Origin: Promethearchaeota archaeon
GTDB lineage: Archaea; Asgardarchaeota; Lokiarchaeia; Sigyniarchaeales; Promethearchaeaceae
Direction: 5' to 3'
Length of the DNA: 64,000 nucleotides
Assembly (NCBI GenBank): GCA_016933055.1
Contig: JAFGBS010000019.1
Coordinates: forward strand, 90,927-154,926
The translations under genes and the position numbers were made by a program. Below are positions 8,520 through 17,126 of the stretch, piece by piece. Positions within the stretch are counted from its first letter, which is position 1; the number at the start of each line of letters is the position of its first letter. Under the pieces are notes generated by a model that saw nothing but the letters and a program-made list of their open reading frames with translations, was not told the origin of the DNA and ran no database searches.

Positions 8520-9574
8520 GTATACATATTGGTAATAGGAAAATTGCATATGATTCTCCATGTTTTATTATTGCTGAAGCAGGAGTTAATCATAATGGAG
8601 ATATAGGGATTGCCAAGAAACTGATAGATGTTGCGGCTCAGGCCAAAGCCGATGCAGTTAAGTTCCAAACGTTTAAGACTGAAAATCTGATGACAAGGAA
8701 TCTCGAAAAAGCGGATTATCAGAAAATTGGTGAAGATGATACTGAAACCTTTTTTGACCTTGCTAAGAGATTAGAATTTTCTTTCGAAGTCTTTTTAGAG
8801 TTAAAAAATTATGCAGAATCTAAAAATATAATGTTTCTTTCTACCCCGTTTAGTGCAGAAGCAGCTCTTTTTCTCAATAAAATTCAAATACTTGCATTTA
8901 AAGTGAGTTCTGGCGATATTGATAATTTTCCTTTCTTAGAACACCTAATACAATATGGAAAACCGATTTTATTATCAACAGGAACAGCATACTTTCAAGA
9001 AGTACAAGAGGTGGCTGAATTTTTTGCTAAACACAATTTTAAAGATTTAGTTTTACTTCAGTGTACAACTTCGTACCCAACACCTCTAAAGAATATTCAC
9101 TTGCGTGTTCTTACTTCATTTCAAAAAAATTTCCCTAATTACGTAATTGGATTTTCGGATCATTCACAAAGCACAACATTAGGAAGTGCAGCAAGAGCTA
9201 TGGGAGCATTAGTAATAGAAAAACACTTCACTTTAGATAAAAGATTGGAAGGACCAGATCATCAAGCTTCCTTAAACCCGCATGAATTACAACAATATAT
9301 CCAAAATATTCGAGATATAGAGATTGCATTAGGAAATCCTACTAAAATGATTCAGGATGTTGAATCCCAGAATAAAATTACAACAAGAAAAAGCATTGTC
9401 TCTAAATGTGATTTGAAAAAAGGAAACCGTATAGATGCTAATTGTATTACAATAAAACGTCCTGGAAACGGAATCCGTCCAAAATTCTTCAAAACTCTTA
9501 TTGGTAAAAAAATAAACAAAGACATTAAAAAAGATGAGGTTCTTCATATGAAGGACATCGAATGGGGGAATTAG
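8516..9574 (+). CDS. legI: Nonulosonic acid synthase, NeuB/LegI family
   Basis: This 352-residue protein matches the NeuB family along its length. The N-terminal TIM barrel begins I-A-E-A-G-V-N-H-N-G and K-F-Q-T, and an antifreeze-like SAF domain covers about residues 285-350. It condenses a six-carbon N-acylamino sugar with phosphoenolpyruvate to make the nine-carbon acid. The start is a TTG overlapping the upstream stop, supported by a strong Shine-Dalgarno-like aaggagg at about 8502-8508. Gene order with a dehydratase, aminotransferase and NeuC-type epimerase favours legionaminic acid over sialic acid. Confidence 0.9.
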   Translation: MSIHIGNRKIAYDSPCFIIAEAGVNHNGDIGIAKKLIDVAAQAKADAVKFQTFKTENLMTRNLEKADYQKIGEDDTETFFDLAKRLEFSFEVFLELKNYAESKNIMFLSTPFSAEAALFLNKIQILAFKVSSGDIDNFPFLEHLIQYGKPILLSTGTAYFQEVQEVAEFFAKHNFKDLVLLQCTTSYPTPLKNIHLRVLTSFQKNFPNYVIGFSDHSQSTTLGSAARAMGALVIEKHFTLDKRLEGPDHQASLNPHELQQYIQNIRDIEIALGNPTKMIQDVESQNKITTRKSIVSKCDLKKGNRIDANCITIKRPGNGIRPKFFKTLIGKKINKDIKKDEVLHMKDIEWGN

Positions 9575-10246
9575 ATGAAAAAACTTGTAATAATTGGAGC
9601 TGGAGGTTTCGGTAAACAGACTTCTGAAATAGTTAATAGGTTGATTTCTCAAGGAGAACAAATACAGTTAAAAGGATTTTTGGATAGTAATAAATCTCTG
9701 CACAATCAAAAAATTAACGATATTCGAGTATTGGGAGACATTGATTGGATAAACTCTGAAGATCCTAACGAAAAAAATTATTTTGTTTGTTCTATTGCTG
9801 ATCCTGCAACCCGAGAGAAAGTAGTAATAGAAGCGCGTAAATTGAAGTACATTCCCTATACTTTGGTCGATCCATCAGTGATACAAGGTTATGGTGTTAA
9901 AATTGGGGAAGGAAGTATTATATGCCCCGGTGTGATCCTAACGAGTAATATTAGTATCAATTCATATGTTATAATTAATCGATTATGTTCAATTGGTCAT
10001 GATGTTAACATCTCTGATTTTTGCACAATTAATCCGTTAACTGCAATAGGAGGATATGTGCATCTTAAAAAAAGTGTTTTAATTGGTGCACATTCTTCAA
10101 TTCTTCAAAAATTATCTGTTGGTAAAAACTCTGTTATTGGAGCAGGTGCAAGTGTTATTTCTGATGTTCCTGAGTCCGTTTTAGTTGTTGGTGTCCCTGG
10201 AAAAATCAAAAAAGAAATCTTCAAAAAACAATTATTTAGTAGGTAA
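9575..10246 (+). CDS. legH: PglD/NeuD-type sugar acetyltransferase (LegH role)
   Basis: An N-terminal Rossmann-like sugar-binding domain (G-A-G-G-F-G-K-Q near residues 8-15) precedes a C-terminal hexapeptide-repeat beta-helix. The likely catalytic histidine sits in S-I-G-H-D-V. It would acetylate the 4-amino group placed by the aminotransferase. The ATG directly follows the synthase stop with no gap. The 3' end overlaps the convergent epimerase gene by 11 bases. An O-acetyltransferase role on the finished acid, as for NeuD, is an alternative. Confidence 0.82.
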   Translation: MKKLVIIGAGGFGKQTSEIVNRLISQGEQIQLKGFLDSNKSLHNQKINDIRVLGDIDWINSEDPNEKNYFVCSIADPATREKVVIEARKLKYIPYTLVDPSVIQGYGVKIGEGSIICPGVILTSNISINSYVIINRLCSIGHDVNISDFCTINPLTAIGGYVHLKKSVLIGAHSSILQKLSVGKNSVIGAGASVISDVPESVLVVGVPGKIKKEIFKKQLFSR

Positions 10247-11384
10247 TCATTTTCTTTATCCACTTTCCTGAAAAATTAGTTTCAGATAGTATTTTTAATA
10301 TAGAATCGACGGTTTTTCCCTCTCCGTAAGGATTGACCGTATTTTTCACACGTTTTTTAAACTCTTGATTATCTAAAGCAATTTTAATAGCATCAATTAT
10401 TTTTTGCTTATTATGGGGAACATCAATCACATTATCCCCCCGTTCTCGACTCATCTGGCGTATTCCTATATTTACAACGGGAGTGTGAAAACTTCCAGAT
10501 TCTGTCATACCACTACTAGAATTACCTACTAAAACACTCGCATATTTCAATAAGGTGAGATATTCATGACGAGGTAAACTTGGATAAGCTTGAAAATAGG
10601 AGTAAGTTTGATATTTCTTTATTTGTGATATCATGTTCCTCCCCCCCAAATCAGAATTTGGATAGATTGCAATTGTTTGTATCTTTAATGTCTTAATTGC
10701 TTCTAGAGTTTCTATAATTTGTTGCTCAGATTTATCAGATTCAGTAGAAACTGGGTGTTGAACTAGTAAGATAAATGGTCTTTCTGATTGGAGATCGTAT
10801 TTTTCCTCAATATACCTTTTAGAGGGAAATCGCATTTGCATAATTTCATCAATTCCTATCAAACCAACAGGAAAAATTCTCCATTCATCTTCTCCTAATT
10901 TTCTTAATCGTTCAGCACTCTTTAGTGTAGAAGGAAAATGGATGTGAGAAAATTTAGTTATAGCGTGTCGTGCTGATTCATCTAATCCTCCCCAAGATAT
11001 ATCCCCTCCACTTAAATGCGCTACAGGAATGTTTAGATACGCACCTGCAATTGCTGCACCTAAAGTTTCTGTTCGGTCTCCTAAAACAAGTAAAATATCG
11101 GGTACTGAGCTCAATAAATAATTGGATACCCCTATAATAGTTTTTCCTACTGAAAGAGCCATAGAATTTGGAGTTTCATGTTCAGTATCAGATGGAATTT
11201 CTGCATTAATTTCAAATCCATCTTTTTTTATCTCGTCTATTGTATGACCGAAAATAGATATTAAATGCATTCCAGTTACAATTAGATCCAATTCAAAATG
11301 AGGATTATTAACTATTCCTTTAAGTAAAGGTCGTAGTAATCCGTATTCCGCCCGCGTTCCCGTAACTACACTTATTTTCTTCAT
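10236..11384 (-). CDS. legG: Hydrolysing UDP/GDP-sugar 2-epimerase, NeuC/LegG family
   Basis: A 382-residue GT-B-fold epimerase with the family start V-V-T-G-T-R-A-E-Y-G-L, the G-D-R-T-E motif near residue 100, H-L-S-G-G-D, and a C-terminal N-S-S-S-G-M-T-E-S nucleotide-binding loop. It removes the nucleotide while inverting C2, giving the free sugar used by the synthase. The NeuC-type sequence, not the unrelated PseG hydrolase, is the main reason to favour legionaminic over pseudaminic acid. It is co-oriented with and 11 bases downstream of the CMP-sugar synthetase. Confidence 0.9.
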   Translation of the reverse strand: MKKISVVTGTRAEYGLLRPLLKGIVNNPHFELDLIVTGMHLISIFGHTIDEIKKDGFEINAEIPSDTEHETPNSMALSVGKTIIGVSNYLLSSVPDILLVLGDRTETLGAAIAGAYLNIPVAHLSGGDISWGGLDESARHAITKFSHIHFPSTLKSAERLRKLGEDEWRIFPVGLIGIDEIMQMRFPSKRYIEEKYDLQSERPFILLVQHPVSTESDKSEQQIIETLEAIKTLKIQTIAIYPNSDLGGRNMISQIKKYQTYSYFQAYPSLPRHEYLTLLKYASVLVGNSSSGMTESGSFHTPVVNIGIRQMSRERGDNVIDVPHNKQKIIDAIKIALDNQEFKKRVKNTVNPYGEGKTVDSILKILSETNFSGKWIKKMITY

Positions 11385-11395
11385 GATTATAACCC

Positions 11396-12094
11396 TTATA
11401 GTATCTTTAAATTCTTATTTTCTAAGATGAATTCTACTAACTCGAATTCATATTCAGTATCAATATCTATACTAAACTCACTAGGCATTACATATGGGAT
11501 GCTTTTCGAGGTGAAAAATGACTTTTTTCTTTGAAGTACATCGGGAGAAGATATATAAATAGACCCATTGGGGCGATATACTTCAGATAGTTGCTGTCTG
11601 GAAGTTTTTTTCATTTCTTCAGAGAATAACGGAACTAATCTGTTTTTCTCGATTATTAATGACCATAAGGGATTATGTTCAAAAAGACATACACTTATTA
11701 CACTTTCAGGGTTCTCGCTTTTAAATAATGAAATACTTTCTAATATAAAATTAGGAGTTCTTAAAGGAGATGTGGGTTGAAGAAGCACAATTATTTCTGG
11801 ATCATCATTTTGCTCCTTTAATTTTTTAATGACATCAAGAACAACATTTATCATGGGTGTGTCATCTTGTGCAAGAGAAGGGGATCGTTTAAAAACTTCT
11901 GCCCCATAATTCTTTGCATATTCAGAAATTTCATCATCATCGGTTGATACAATAATTCTTTTAAACACATTTGTTTTTTCCGCAATTTTAATAGAATATG
12001 CGATTAGTGGGTGACCTTTAAGGGACCGTATATTTTTTTTTTTAATCCCTTTAGATCCTCCTCGTGCTGGAATAATTGCATAAATTTCCTTCAT
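11396..12094 (-). CDS. legF: CMP-nonulosonic acid cytidylyltransferase, NeuA/LegF family
   Basis: This 232-residue protein starts with the nucleotidyltransferase signature I-P-A-R-G-G-S-K-G-I-K-K-K-N. It continues with the NeuA motifs S-T-D-D-D-E-I, L-L-Q-P-T-S-P-L-R and, near the end, a D-I-D-T-E-Y-E-F-E metal/active-site stretch. It activates the nonulosonic acid with CTP. It forms a two-gene minus-strand unit with the NeuC-type epimerase and runs toward the plus-strand leg operon. The short C-terminus shows no additional esterase domain. Confidence 0.9.
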   Translation of the reverse strand: MKEIYAIIPARGGSKGIKKKNIRSLKGHPLIAYSIKIAEKTNVFKRIIVSTDDDEISEYAKNYGAEVFKRSPSLAQDDTPMINVVLDVIKKLKEQNDDPEIIVLLQPTSPLRTPNFILESISLFKSENPESVISVCLFEHNPLWSLIIEKNRLVPLFSEEMKKTSRQQLSEVYRPNGSIYISSPDVLQRKKSFFTSKSIPYVMPSEFSIDIDTEYEFELVEFILENKNLKIL

Positions 12095-12254
12095 ATATGT
12101 AAATTGGGATATTTACTAATTATGTTTTTATAGTCTCCCTATTTAAAAAAGTAATAGTGTTTTTAAAGAATTTTATCAAAAAAGTTCAAAAATAGCAATA
12201 GGTTATAGATAAGTAGAGATATTTCTCAAAATTATTAACAATATAGATAATTCA

Positions 12255-13739
12255 ATGAATATTATTAAAGATCTAATCTGTGAGATAGAAGAAAACATCC
12301 CAGTTAATAAATGGGAATTTCTTGGAATAAAGATTTGGCCATTAGTCCGTTTAACGATAAGTACTGATTTGGGAGGAGAAATTAATACCCAACGAGTACA
12401 AGCATCAGGATTTTTAGACCAGATTAAAGAACTTTGTAAGAAAATTTCTTATTCGTTTAAAGTCGTTTTCTCTAAATTTTTGGATTATAAGATGAACAGA
12501 ATAGAGAAAAATTCCTCAGTTTTACTTTTAGGTCGTTCTTCATCAAGAAATACTTTATGGAAAGGAAAATGGTTAGATCCAAATTTGGATAGCATGCGAT
12601 ATTATTTAAAAAAAATGGGAAAAAAATCAATTCATTTGGAGTTTGATTTTTTGGGATTGACAAGAATTCCTAGATATTCTCCTTCACTATTCATTCATAA
12701 TATAATCCAATTCTCTAAAATAAAAGCATATATGCAAAATCTGCTCCATAAAACCCAAAAATTGAATATACCGAAATATCCTGAATTTATCCAGATTTTG
12801 AAATCTCATAATATCAATCTCAGTATTATGGATAAAAATAAGATTAGATATTATGTGTATTTGTTGAGGATTCGAGCAAATTATTTCAAATGGTTCATTA
12901 AGAAACATCATAGTGAATTAGGGATGTGTACAGGTTATTACATACCAGAACATTTAGCGTTTATTCTTGCTTGTTTTGAAAGCAGCATTCCGTCAGTCGA
13001 TATTCAACATGGTTTACAAGGAGAATTTCTTTCTGCATATTCTGAATGGAAACATGAATATCGTCAATTATTACCTACGAGTTTTTGGGTTTGGACAGAA
13101 TTTGAAAAAGACTATATTCAAAATTGGGCTCATGAAACCAGCCCATTCCCATATTTGGGAGGGAATTTATGGTTAGATTTTTGTTCCAATGCAGAAAATG
13201 GTGAGATTCGGAAATTTCTAAAAGAAATTCGACATATAAAAACTAATGAATACAATTCCCATATTTTGCTGTCCCTTCAACCCAACAATACTTTGGATTA
13301 TTTTTTTAACATAATTAAGCAATCTCCCAAAACTTGGTTTTGGTGGATTCGACTTCATCCCCGTATGTTAGAACAAATAGATGAATTAATCCAATTATTA
13401 GAACAAAATAATATTTTAAATTATTCCGTAACTGAAGCGAGTCAATTCCCCTTACCATTAATATTAAAAAACGTCGATGTGCACATCACATATAATTCAA
13501 CGGTAGTAATCGACGCGGATCAATTCAATCTTAAATCTATCGTGTTAGATGAAAATGGATCGGATTATTTTCCTCAACAATTTCAAAAAGGAGTAGCATA
13601 CTATGAAAGAAGTACTCCAGATATTGTAAATCGATTAGATTTTTTATTAAAATCTACTCAGGATGTTAAAATAACGTCCACGAAGGATACTGCACCAGTT
13701 TCAAGACTTGAAAAGTTTTTTGCTCTACTCAATTTATAG
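12255..13739 (+). CDS. Candidate surface-glycan transferase with IQHG and HP motifs
   Basis: I do not recognise a named family for this 494-residue protein. No membrane segment or signal peptide is evident. The central D-I-Q-H-G-L stretch (about residue 253) and later W-W-I-R-L-H-P-R-M (about 370) resemble motifs in GT-B-fold capsule and polysialic or Kdo transferases. The dipeptide HP contacts CMP in several bacterial sialyltransferase families. The C-terminal D-V-H-I-T-Y-N-S-T-V-V-I-D-A looks like a nucleotide-binding loop of that fold. Immediately beside legF, it is a candidate legionaminic-acid transferase. This is an inference from motifs and position. Confidence 0.55.
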   Translation: MNIIKDLICEIEENIPVNKWEFLGIKIWPLVRLTISTDLGGEINTQRVQASGFLDQIKELCKKISYSFKVVFSKFLDYKMNRIEKNSSVLLLGRSSSRNTLWKGKWLDPNLDSMRYYLKKMGKKSIHLEFDFLGLTRIPRYSPSLFIHNIIQFSKIKAYMQNLLHKTQKLNIPKYPEFIQILKSHNINLSIMDKNKIRYYVYLLRIRANYFKWFIKKHHSELGMCTGYYIPEHLAFILACFESSIPSVDIQHGLQGEFLSAYSEWKHEYRQLLPTSFWVWTEFEKDYIQNWAHETSPFPYLGGNLWLDFCSNAENGEIRKFLKEIRHIKTNEYNSHILLSLQPNNTLDYFFNIIKQSPKTWFWWIRLHPRMLEQIDELIQLLEQNNILNYSVTEASQFPLPLILKNVDVHITYNSTVVIDADQFNLKSIVLDENGSDYFPQQFQKGVAYYERSTPDIVNRLDFLLKSTQDVKITSTKDTAPVSRLEKFFALLNL

Positions 13740-13882
13740 TATATATAATTGCTGGTAAAGATCTATCAAATTTACTTTTTAGTTTATGGATTCATTTTAA
13801 GTATGTTTTAAAATTTGTGTTAATAATGAATTTTATACTCTTATCGTAGTGTAAAAAAAACCAACTGAGGGTTTTCCTAAGT

Positions 13883-14809
13883 ATGATTGAAAAAATTAAA
13901 TCTATTCCAAAGTTAATAAAAAACCGCCAGTTATTGATACAAATAAAAAAAAGATTCTATATTGATCTGAATTCAAATATTAAAAATACAATTTTCATTT
14001 CTGGAACAGGAAGAAGTGGAACAACTTGGTTATCTCAAATAATTAACTACAAGAATGACTTTCGTTACATTTTCGAGCCGTTCTATCCCGGGAAAGTCGA
14101 TTTTTGCTATTTTTTTGGTTGGAAACAATATTTACGCTTGAATGAAGAATATCCCCTATTTTATGATGCAGTAAAAACAATTTTGAGCGGAAAGGCACGA
14201 GTACATTTCATTAACAGACATAATCGGAAATTAGTTAACAATAAACGATTGATTAAAGACGTTAAAACAAATTTATTTATGGGATGGATGGCTCAAAGAT
14301 TTACTGATCTAAAATCGATATTGATAGTTCGGCATCCTGGAGCAGTGATAAATTCTTATCTGAAACTTGGATTAGACCCTAATATAAAATGGTATTCTAA
14401 TCAGCATGAGTTGATGGAGGATTATCTAAATGATTTCTCGCAAGAATTACATAGTGCAGTAACTCGATTTGATAGGATATTGTTGATGTGGTGTATTGAA
14501 AATTACGTTCCCCTACAACAAATGCGTGAATGTCCATTGAATATCAAATTGGTGTTATATGAGGATTTCTGTAATAAATTTGAACCTACAGTAAAATCTG
14601 TATTTCAATATTTGAATATACCATATAGGGATGAAGTATTAGCAACAAAAAAAGAAGCTTCCTTAACTACTCGGCCTTTTGCAGCAGTATTGAACGATTT
14701 AGATTTAACATCTGCTTGGAAAGCGAATATTGATGAAGATAAAATAAAGAAAATCAAGAAAATGACCCAATTATTTAAGTTGGATTATTTATATGAAGAT
14801 TTACGATAA
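13883..14809 (+). CDS. PAPS-dependent sulfotransferase
   Basis: The 5'-phosphosulfate-binding loop is I-S-G-T-G-R-S-G-T-T-W-L (residues 39-50). The 3'-phosphate loop is recognisable as V-R-H-P-G-A-V-I-N-S-Y near residue 153. Together these define the sulfotransferase family, and 308 residues is a usual length. It would move sulfate from PAPS to a sugar hydroxyl or amine, or possibly to protein tyrosine. A fused ATP sulfurylase/APS kinase gene about 2.3 kb downstream can supply PAPS, which strengthens the call. No signal peptide or transmembrane helix is visible, so it probably acts in the cytoplasm on lipid-linked or nucleotide-linked glycan. Confidence 0.88.
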   Translation: MIEKIKSIPKLIKNRQLLIQIKKRFYIDLNSNIKNTIFISGTGRSGTTWLSQIINYKNDFRYIFEPFYPGKVDFCYFFGWKQYLRLNEEYPLFYDAVKTILSGKARVHFINRHNRKLVNNKRLIKDVKTNLFMGWMAQRFTDLKSILIVRHPGAVINSYLKLGLDPNIKWYSNQHELMEDYLNDFSQELHSAVTRFDRILLMWCIENYVPLQQMRECPLNIKLVLYEDFCNKFEPTVKSVFQYLNIPYRDEVLATKKEASLTTRPFAAVLNDLDLTSAWKANIDEDKIKKIKKMTQLFKLDYLYEDLR

Positions 14810-15023
14810 ATTACGTAAAAACCACATCTTTTTTATAATTTAGTATTATTTCTTTATTTACTAATCGATATCATAATAAAGAATTTTTTCACTAAGAGGA
14901 TCAATTAATTGAATTAAAATAGATAGCTCAGTAAATTCATTTTTTATCCCATATTGAGGAAAGCTAACCTAGTATATAGCATTATTAGAGCCAAATTAAT
15001 ATGTGGTGTATTTTTCTGAAACA

Positions 15024-15035
15024 TATTTAAATTTA
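15024..15035 (+). promoter_or_regulatory. TATA box of the amidotransferase gene
   Basis: The stretch tatttaaattta is centred about 27 bases before the ATG at 15056, the spacing expected for a leaderless archaeal transcript. The gene is preceded by 246 bases without coding potential. Confidence 0.5.
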
Positions 15036-15055
15036 TAATTTTGAGGTATGATTAG

Positions 15056-16174
15056 ATGCGATATTGTAAAAGATGTGTAATGCCAGATACACGCCCCGGT
15101 ATAAAATTTGATGAAAACGGAGTATGTTATCCTTGTCTCCGTGAGGAAAAGAAAGATCATATAGATTGGAATGCACGTTATCGGGAATTAGAAAAATTGT
15201 GCAATAAATATCGAAAAAATTCCGATGAGTATGACTGTATTATTGCAGTAAGTGGAGGAAAAGATTCGCATTTTCAAGTTCATATAATTAAAAACATTAT
15301 GCAAATGAATCCCTTGTTGGTTTCAGTAACAGATAATTTTCCAATGACCAAAGCAGGACAATCTAATTTTGATAATATTTCAGAAGCATTCGGATGCGAT
15401 ATAATAGTAATGAAACCTAATATAAACCTCCAAAAGAATTTAATGAGAAAAACCTTTGAAAACTATGGGAAGCCAACTTGGCATATTGATCGTTTAATCT
15501 ATACTTATCCACTCCATATGGCAATTAAATTTAATATACCTCTTGTTGTTTTCGGGGAGAATATTTCTCTTGAATACGGGGGTCCTGGTGCAAATGATAC
15601 ATATTCTGCTATTGATCAGATCGAAAATGGTGTAGCATCTGACATTTCTTGGGAAGAATTAATCGATGAAAATATTTCCATGAAAGATTTAGTTATGCTT
15701 AAAGCACCAACGAAAGAAGAAATGGATTCAGTTCATTTAGATCCGATTTATTTAAGCTATTTCATGAGATGGAATGATTACCGGAGTTACAATATCGCAA
15801 AAAGATACGGATTCAAAGACCTAGCTAACGAATGGGAAAGAGAGCACCATATTGAAAATTTTTACCAAGTGGACAATATGGCATATTTAATTCATCCGTG
15901 GATGAAATACCCGAAATTCGGTCACGCGACTGCTACTGATGCAGCCTGTAGATTTATAAAAATCGGTAAATTAACCCGTGAGCAAGGAATTGAATTGGTG
16001 AAAAAACATGATCATAAGTTGGATCAAAGAGCTGTCCAAGAGTTCTGTGATTTCTTGGGATATACTAGAGCGGAATTCTATGCAATTGTTGATAAATTCT
16101 ATAATCCAGATTTATTCACAAAAGATCCTAAGACTGATGAATGGATTCTCAAAGATCCAATTTGGAGCCACTGA
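15056..16174 (+). CDS. N-acetyl sugar amidotransferase, WbpG/PseA/PtmG type
   Basis: The protein (372 aa) opens with a zinc-binding C4-x2-C7 and C24-x2-C27 pair, then a PP-loop ATP-pyrophosphatase signature S-G-G-K-D-S at residues 65-70. This is the WbpG/PseA family, which converts an N-acetyl group on a bacterial surface sugar to an acetamidino group. It uses ammonia delivered by HisH/HisF-like partners. No hisH or hisF homolog is in the window, so the ammonia source is unknown. The likely substrate is a legionaminic or diacetamido-uronic sugar made nearby. It is transcribed alone from its own TATA box. Confidence 0.85.
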   Translation: MRYCKRCVMPDTRPGIKFDENGVCYPCLREEKKDHIDWNARYRELEKLCNKYRKNSDEYDCIIAVSGGKDSHFQVHIIKNIMQMNPLLVSVTDNFPMTKAGQSNFDNISEAFGCDIIVMKPNINLQKNLMRKTFENYGKPTWHIDRLIYTYPLHMAIKFNIPLVVFGENISLEYGGPGANDTYSAIDQIENGVASDISWEELIDENISMKDLVMLKAPTKEEMDSVHLDPIYLSYFMRWNDYRSYNIAKRYGFKDLANEWEREHHIENFYQVDNMAYLIHPWMKYPKFGHATATDAACRFIKIGKLTREQGIELVKKHDHKLDQRAVQEFCDFLGYTRAEFYAIVDKFYNPDLFTKDPKTDEWILKDPIWSH

Positions 16175-16329
16175 AAACTTCATCTCTTATTTCTTTTAGT
16201 TAAATAATTCCACTTTTTTTAATGTTTGATCTCTTTTTCCTAAGTATAATCAAACTAGATATATGATTTTGGATGATACAAAGATCAAATTTGGTCAAAA
16301 TCTAATTCAAAAAACTTCCATTTAAATAA

Positions 16330-16669
16330 TCAACATCTATTCCGTGATACCCAATCTATCCCATAAGATAAGTGAGCAGAGGGTATATAGTAAGAAGTGC
16401 CATCCCTTTGGTGTACCATCAAACGCTTTGCATCTATGCCTCATGCTACGCATTCGGCTTTGGGTGTAGCCTACCACCCTCATGATAAACGGGTGGGTAG
16501 TATTTCGACTCCCTACCCGCACCAAGGACTTAAGTATTCTACATCTGATCGGGTATGAAATTGGCAGAAGATGGTTATTTGGTTAAGATTTTTCAATTTC
16601 ACGCTGTTTTACGATATTTTTACGTTAAAAAATTGATATTTACGATCTATTCAACAGAATAGATGTTGA
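16330..16669. repeat. Non-coding element with terminal inverted repeats, copy 1
   Basis: A 340-base unit bounded by a perfect 13-base inverted repeat: tcaacatctattc at 16330-16342 and its exact complement at 16657-16669. The right end also contains a palindrome, atctattc-aaca-gaatagat (16645-16664). Inside lies a strong hairpin at 16471-16500. Several blocks (tgatacc, atatagtaagaagtgcc, cccgcaccaaggac, atctgatcgggtat, and about 60 bases at the right end) recur in copy 2 immediately downstream. There is no plausible protein. Features match a non-autonomous mobile element or a structured RNA repeat. Confidence 0.7.
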
Positions 16670-16673
16670 CTAA

Positions 16674-17095
16674 TCAATATCTATTCCATGATACCAAAAA
16701 ATATTGCTTCGATTGAATACACGATATATAGTAAGAAGTGCCGTCAATTCCCTACGGGAGTGTAACTTCATCATATATGTGCTCCCTAACTCCTACGGAT
16801 GTGCATTGGATCTTCCATTTGGACCACGTTCCCGCACCAAGGACATCTGTTTATTATATCTGATCGGGTATTTAAGCGACATGGGGGTTGTTACCTTTTT
16901 GTAGCCTTTTGTTACGCCTATCCATCGGTGGTCTATCAACCACCTCGGATAGACAAGCCTATTGTTTGTGAAGTGAGATTGCAATTGAGTTTGGATGGAT
17001 CGTAAATTTTCAATTTTATAGGCTTGACGTTGTTTTACGATAGTTTTACGTTAAAGAATTGACATGTACGATCTATTCAACAGAATAGATATCGA
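16674..17095. repeat. Non-coding element with terminal inverted repeats, copy 2
   Basis: A 422-base divergent copy of the preceding element in the same orientation, separated from it by 4 bases. The ends are tcaatatctattc (16674-16686) and gaatagatatcga (17083-17095), an imperfect inverted repeat, with the same palindrome at 17071-17090. It carries an internal hairpin at 16918-16952 whose two arm segments (ctatcc/ggatag and ggtggt/accacc) both pair perfectly. Only short blocks and the right end are conserved between copies, so the interiors have diverged or been rearranged. Small reading frames here are not protein-like. Confidence 0.7.
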
Positions 17096-17098
17096 CTA

Positions 17099-17126
17099 GA
17101 AAAAAGAGGAAAAAAGGAAAAAAAAT
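17099..17126 (-). terminator. Oligo-T terminator of the ATP sulfurylase gene
   Basis: On the minus strand this is a run of T tracts broken by single C pairs, directly after the sat stop codon. Archaeal RNA polymerase terminates at such tracts without needing a hairpin. Confidence 0.5.

Noticed and set aside
16704..17005. Several short overlapping frames within the tandem elements
   Set aside because: They run through hairpins and blocks shared at the DNA level but not at the protein level, so they are unlikely to be genes.
16330..17095. Possible CRISPR or riboswitch
   Set aside because: Only two units with diverged interiors and no regular short repeats and spacers; no expression-platform arrangement with a downstream gene on the same strand.
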